A DNA stretch of 6,828 nucleotides from the NCBI GenBank assembly GCA_016195765.1, contig JACPYZ010000050.1, forward strand, positions 1 through 6,828. Reading direction: 5' to 3'. Below are positions 5,288 to 6,828 of this stretch, piece after piece. Each line of letters opens with the position of its first letter. The first letter of the stretch is position 1. The stretch comes from Candidatus Curtissbacteria bacterium. GTDB taxonomy: Bacteria; Patescibacteriota; Microgenomatia; Curtissbacterales; GWA2-41-24. The notes under the pieces were generated by a model, which did not search any database, was not told the origin of the DNA, and saw nothing but the letters and a program-made list of their open reading frames with translations. The translations under genes were made by a program, and so were the position numbers.

Positions 5288-6271
5288 TCAAGCTTTTCGC
5301 TCTGCTCGCACTTGGCGAACATATTCAACAACAGTTGGAATACTAGCCGCAATCGGCAAAGCAACAAATGCTCCCACAATTCCAAACAAAGCGGCTCCGA
5401 AAATTACAACGATAAACGAAAGCGTTGGTGAAAGATCCAAAATTTTATTGTAAATATTAGGCGCCAGCACATTGTTTTCTACTTGTTGATAAAAAAGGAA
5501 GAGTAAAATCACCAAAACCCCAACCGTCGGCGAAATTGCAAAACCTAAAATCACAGCAGGAATTGCACCTATTGTCGACCCAACAAGCGGCAACAAATCT
5601 ACAACGCCCGCAAAAATTCCCAGCACAATGGCATAAGGAACTTGCAAGATCAAAAGCCCAATCGAAATAACCGCCGTACAGACTAAAGAGATTAAAAGAT
5701 TGCCACGAATATAATCACCATTAATTTGGGCTAGCTTATTAAGAAAATCAGCAACTCGTTTGCGATTAACATCAACCGGCAATAGGTCCAAGAATACTTT
5801 TTCCAGCCTTTTTGCATCGATCAAGAGATATAAGCTCAAGAAAATAATCGTAAAGAATGTCGTTATTGCTTCTGTAATTTTACCGGTCGAGTTAAGCAAA
5901 TAGCCACTACTGTTGTTCAAGTACGAAGTTAGATCAATATTTCTCAAATTTGCAGGCAACAAAGTTGAATTATTTAAAACGCTAGATAGTGTTGCCAGAA
6001 TTGCCGGAATCTGGTCAATAAAACCAGGCAAAACACTAACTACAACGATTATAAAAGGCAAAAATAAAAGCAAAATTACCAAAATTGCAGAAAACACATG
6101 CGGCAATTTTCGATCAAAAAACCTAACCAAAGGCTCAAGTGCTGATGCTAGCATCAAAGAAAGCAGAATCATCATCACAACACCGTATAAGCGTGTTGCC
6201 AGATAGATCCCCGCAAGCACAATAACTATGCGGCCAAGCGCAGACCAACCTAACGGATGTTCATGATTCAT
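5288..6271 (-). CDS. AI-2E family transporter (UPF0118 membrane protein)
   Basis: This 327-residue polytopic membrane protein belongs to a family named for autoinducer-2 export; other members act in sodium/proton exchange or are uncharacterised, so the substrate is unknown. Hydrophobic segments lie at about 12-45, 58-82, 135-151, 192-223, 232-262 and 283-312. Family signatures are GDYIRGNLLISL (185-196), DLLPLVGSTIGAIPAVILG (225-243), QQVENNVLAPNIYNKILDLSP (262-282) and GIVGAFVALPIAASI (297-311). The region at about 85-130 is the usual variable extracellular part, here Asn/Ser-rich. Length is normal to slightly short and the domain appears complete. The ATG at 6271 has no SD but has an extended -10 box 6 nt upstream, suggesting a leaderless message. 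The LOG gene lies 33 bp upstream on the same strand. The stop is 3 bp from the 4550 gene stop. AI-2 transport should not be assumed: no luxS is visible here. Confidence 0.93.
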   Translation of the reverse strand: MNHEHPLGWSALGRIVIVLAGIYLATRLYGVVMMILLSLMLASALEPLVRFFDRKLPHVFSAILVILLLFLPFIIVVVSVLPGFIDQIPAILATLSSVLNNSTLLPANLRNIDLTSYLNNSSGYLLNSTGKITEAITTFFTIIFLSLYLLIDAKRLEKVFLDLLPVDVNRKRVADFLNKLAQINGDYIRGNLLISLVCTAVISIGLLILQVPYAIVLGIFAGVVDLLPLVGSTIGAIPAVILGFAISPTVGVLVILLFLFYQQVENNVLAPNIYNKILDLSPTLSFIVVIFGAALFGIVGAFVALPIAASIPTVVEYVRQVRAERKA

Positions 6272-6277
6272 GGGTAA

Positions 6278-6286
6278 ATTGTATCA
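6278..6286 (-). promoter_or_regulatory. Extended -10 promoter of the AI-2E gene, probably leaderless
   Basis: On the minus strand TGA precedes TACAAT (6283-6278, 5 of 6 consensus bases). TTACCC (6 nt) follows, then the ATG at 6271. There is no SD and no good -35. It lies in the 33-bp gap after the LOG gene, so the transporter can be transcribed independently. Confidence 0.55.
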
Positions 6287-6304
6287 GATCTAGCACGATC
6301 GAAG

Positions 6305-6828
6305 CTAAGTATGTGATTTATAGGGTTTTAGCGCGCGGTTAAGATAAGAAACTGCATCTTTGGCACTATTTGCAAAATACACCATGTCGCCAAGATTACT
6401 GGCAATAAAACCTTTTTCGGACATCTCTTCAAGCTGCATCATCAAACCTTTGTAAAAATTATCGGTGTTTAATACAACGATTGGTTTTTGGTGAACCTTG
6501 TGCTTTTTAAGCTCCAACACACCCATCAATTCATCCAAGGTTCCTAAGCCTCCAACTAAAACTGCCAAAGCATCTGCTTTTTCCAACATTAAAGCTTTTC
6601 TTATGCCTATATCTCCGGCAACTAGCATTTCATCTGCATCCTGCCTGCTTCGATCCTCTAGCAACTTCATTGTTATCCCATAAATTTTACCGCCGCGGGC
6701 TTTAACACTGTCAGCCACTACTTTCATAAGTCCCCTGTCAGTCCCACCCCAAACTAAATCGAAATCATTTTCAGCAAAAAGCTGCGCAAACTCGCGAGCC
6801 GCATCAACGTATTTATCCGCGACATCAA
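6305..6828 (-). CDS. LOG family protein (nucleoside 5'-monophosphate phosphoribohydrolase-like), 5' end outside the window
   Basis: Characterised LOG enzymes cut the base from cytokinin riboside 5'-monophosphates; many bacterial members have no known substrate. The reading frame stays open from the TAG at 6305 to the window edge, giving 174 partial codons. The ATG at 6727 is internal, because residues before it (DKYVDAAREFAQLFAENDFDL, then VWGGTDRGLM ending at that Met) match the family N-terminal fold and nucleotide-binding GG..GLM loop. Downstream are IRKALM (the RK of the active site) and LVGGLGTLDEL, the PGGxGTxxE motif with Val for Pro and the Glu kept. ELKKHKVHQKPIVVLNTDNFY is also typical. 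Only about 10-20 N-terminal residues are probably missing. The AI-2E gene follows 33 bp downstream on the same strand; a functional link is not established. Confidence 0.9.
   Translation of the reverse strand, partial: DVADKYVDAAREFAQLFAENDFDLVWGGTDRGLMKVVADSVKARGGKIYGITMKLLEDRSRQDADEMLVAGDIGIRKALMLEKADALAVLVGGLGTLDELMGVLELKKHKVHQKPIVVLNTDNFYKGLMMQLEEMSEKGFIASNLGDMVYFANSAKDAVSYLNRALKPYKSHT

Noticed and set aside
4819..5385. 188-codon minus-strand open frame across the 4550 gene and the end of the AI-2E gene
   Set aside because: It overlaps the conserved C-terminus of AI-2E, and its Ser/Pro/Ala-rich translation looks like an antisense shadow.
6530..6556. LOG motif VGGLGT instead of PGGxGT as a sign of inactivation
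   Set aside because: The catalytic Glu and RK are kept, and I recall Val at this site in an established LOG-like subgroup.
6305..6727. LOG gene starting at the ATG at 6727
   Set aside because: The frame stays open upstream and encodes the conserved N-terminal helix and GG..GLM loop up to the window edge, so that Met is internal.
1..6828. CRISPR array, tRNA, rRNA, transposon ends or alternative genetic code
   Set aside because: No repeat-spacer pattern, RNA gene hallmarks or transposase seen; TGA ends several well-defined genes, so the standard code applies.

Overview
The window reads as a piece of chromosome from an AT-rich, gene-dense bacterium, most likely a Patescibacteria/CPR member of the Microgenomates type. 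This placement is an inference. It rests on the VanW-like protein with a GDGVCHLAS core, the Pro/Thr/Ser-rich secreted mini-protein beside a sortase, the isolated two-component pair, and very tight packing (convergent genes 1 and 3 bp apart). TGA is a normal stop (sortase, kinase and AI-2E genes all end with it), so the code is standard and the Gracilibacteria/Absconditabacteria code is excluded. No rRNA, tRNA, CRISPR array or transposase was seen, and no gene-free stretch exceeds 300 bases.

Layout. 1-131: AT-rich leader with a strong Shine-Dalgarno (SD) site. 132-937: a small secreted P/T/S-rich protein and a sortase, probably one operon. 952-1545 (minus): a conserved membrane protein of unknown function with one extracytoplasmic domain. 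1546-1643: a divergent promoter region with two similar inverted repeats. 1644-2740: a VanW-like gene that loses its homology in mid-gene and runs, out of frame, into a methionine sulfoxide reductase (MsrA) that has no start codon of its own. 4582-2742 (minus): a MASE1 histidine kinase, apparently missing its N-terminus, and a lone receiver protein, overlapping by ATGA. 4550-5284: an unrecognised membrane-type protein. 6271-5288 (minus): an AI-2E family transporter. 6828-6305 (minus): a LOG family protein running off the window.

How the genes work together. Sortase and mini-protein suggest cell-surface anchoring. Kinase and receiver form a signalling pair without a visible DNA-binding output. 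LOG and AI-2E lie in tandem, but the second seems to have its own promoter.

The most notable signal is structural. The block from about 2198 to about 4545 (msrA, receiver, kinase) has both of its outward-facing ends truncated inside coding sequence. That is what a foreign fragment joined into the chromosome, a pair of deletions, or a chimeric assembly would look like. A second signal is that three genes carry an extended -10 box exactly 6 nt before the start codon and no SD, which suggests leaderless transcripts. I did not find a clear new multi-gene system.
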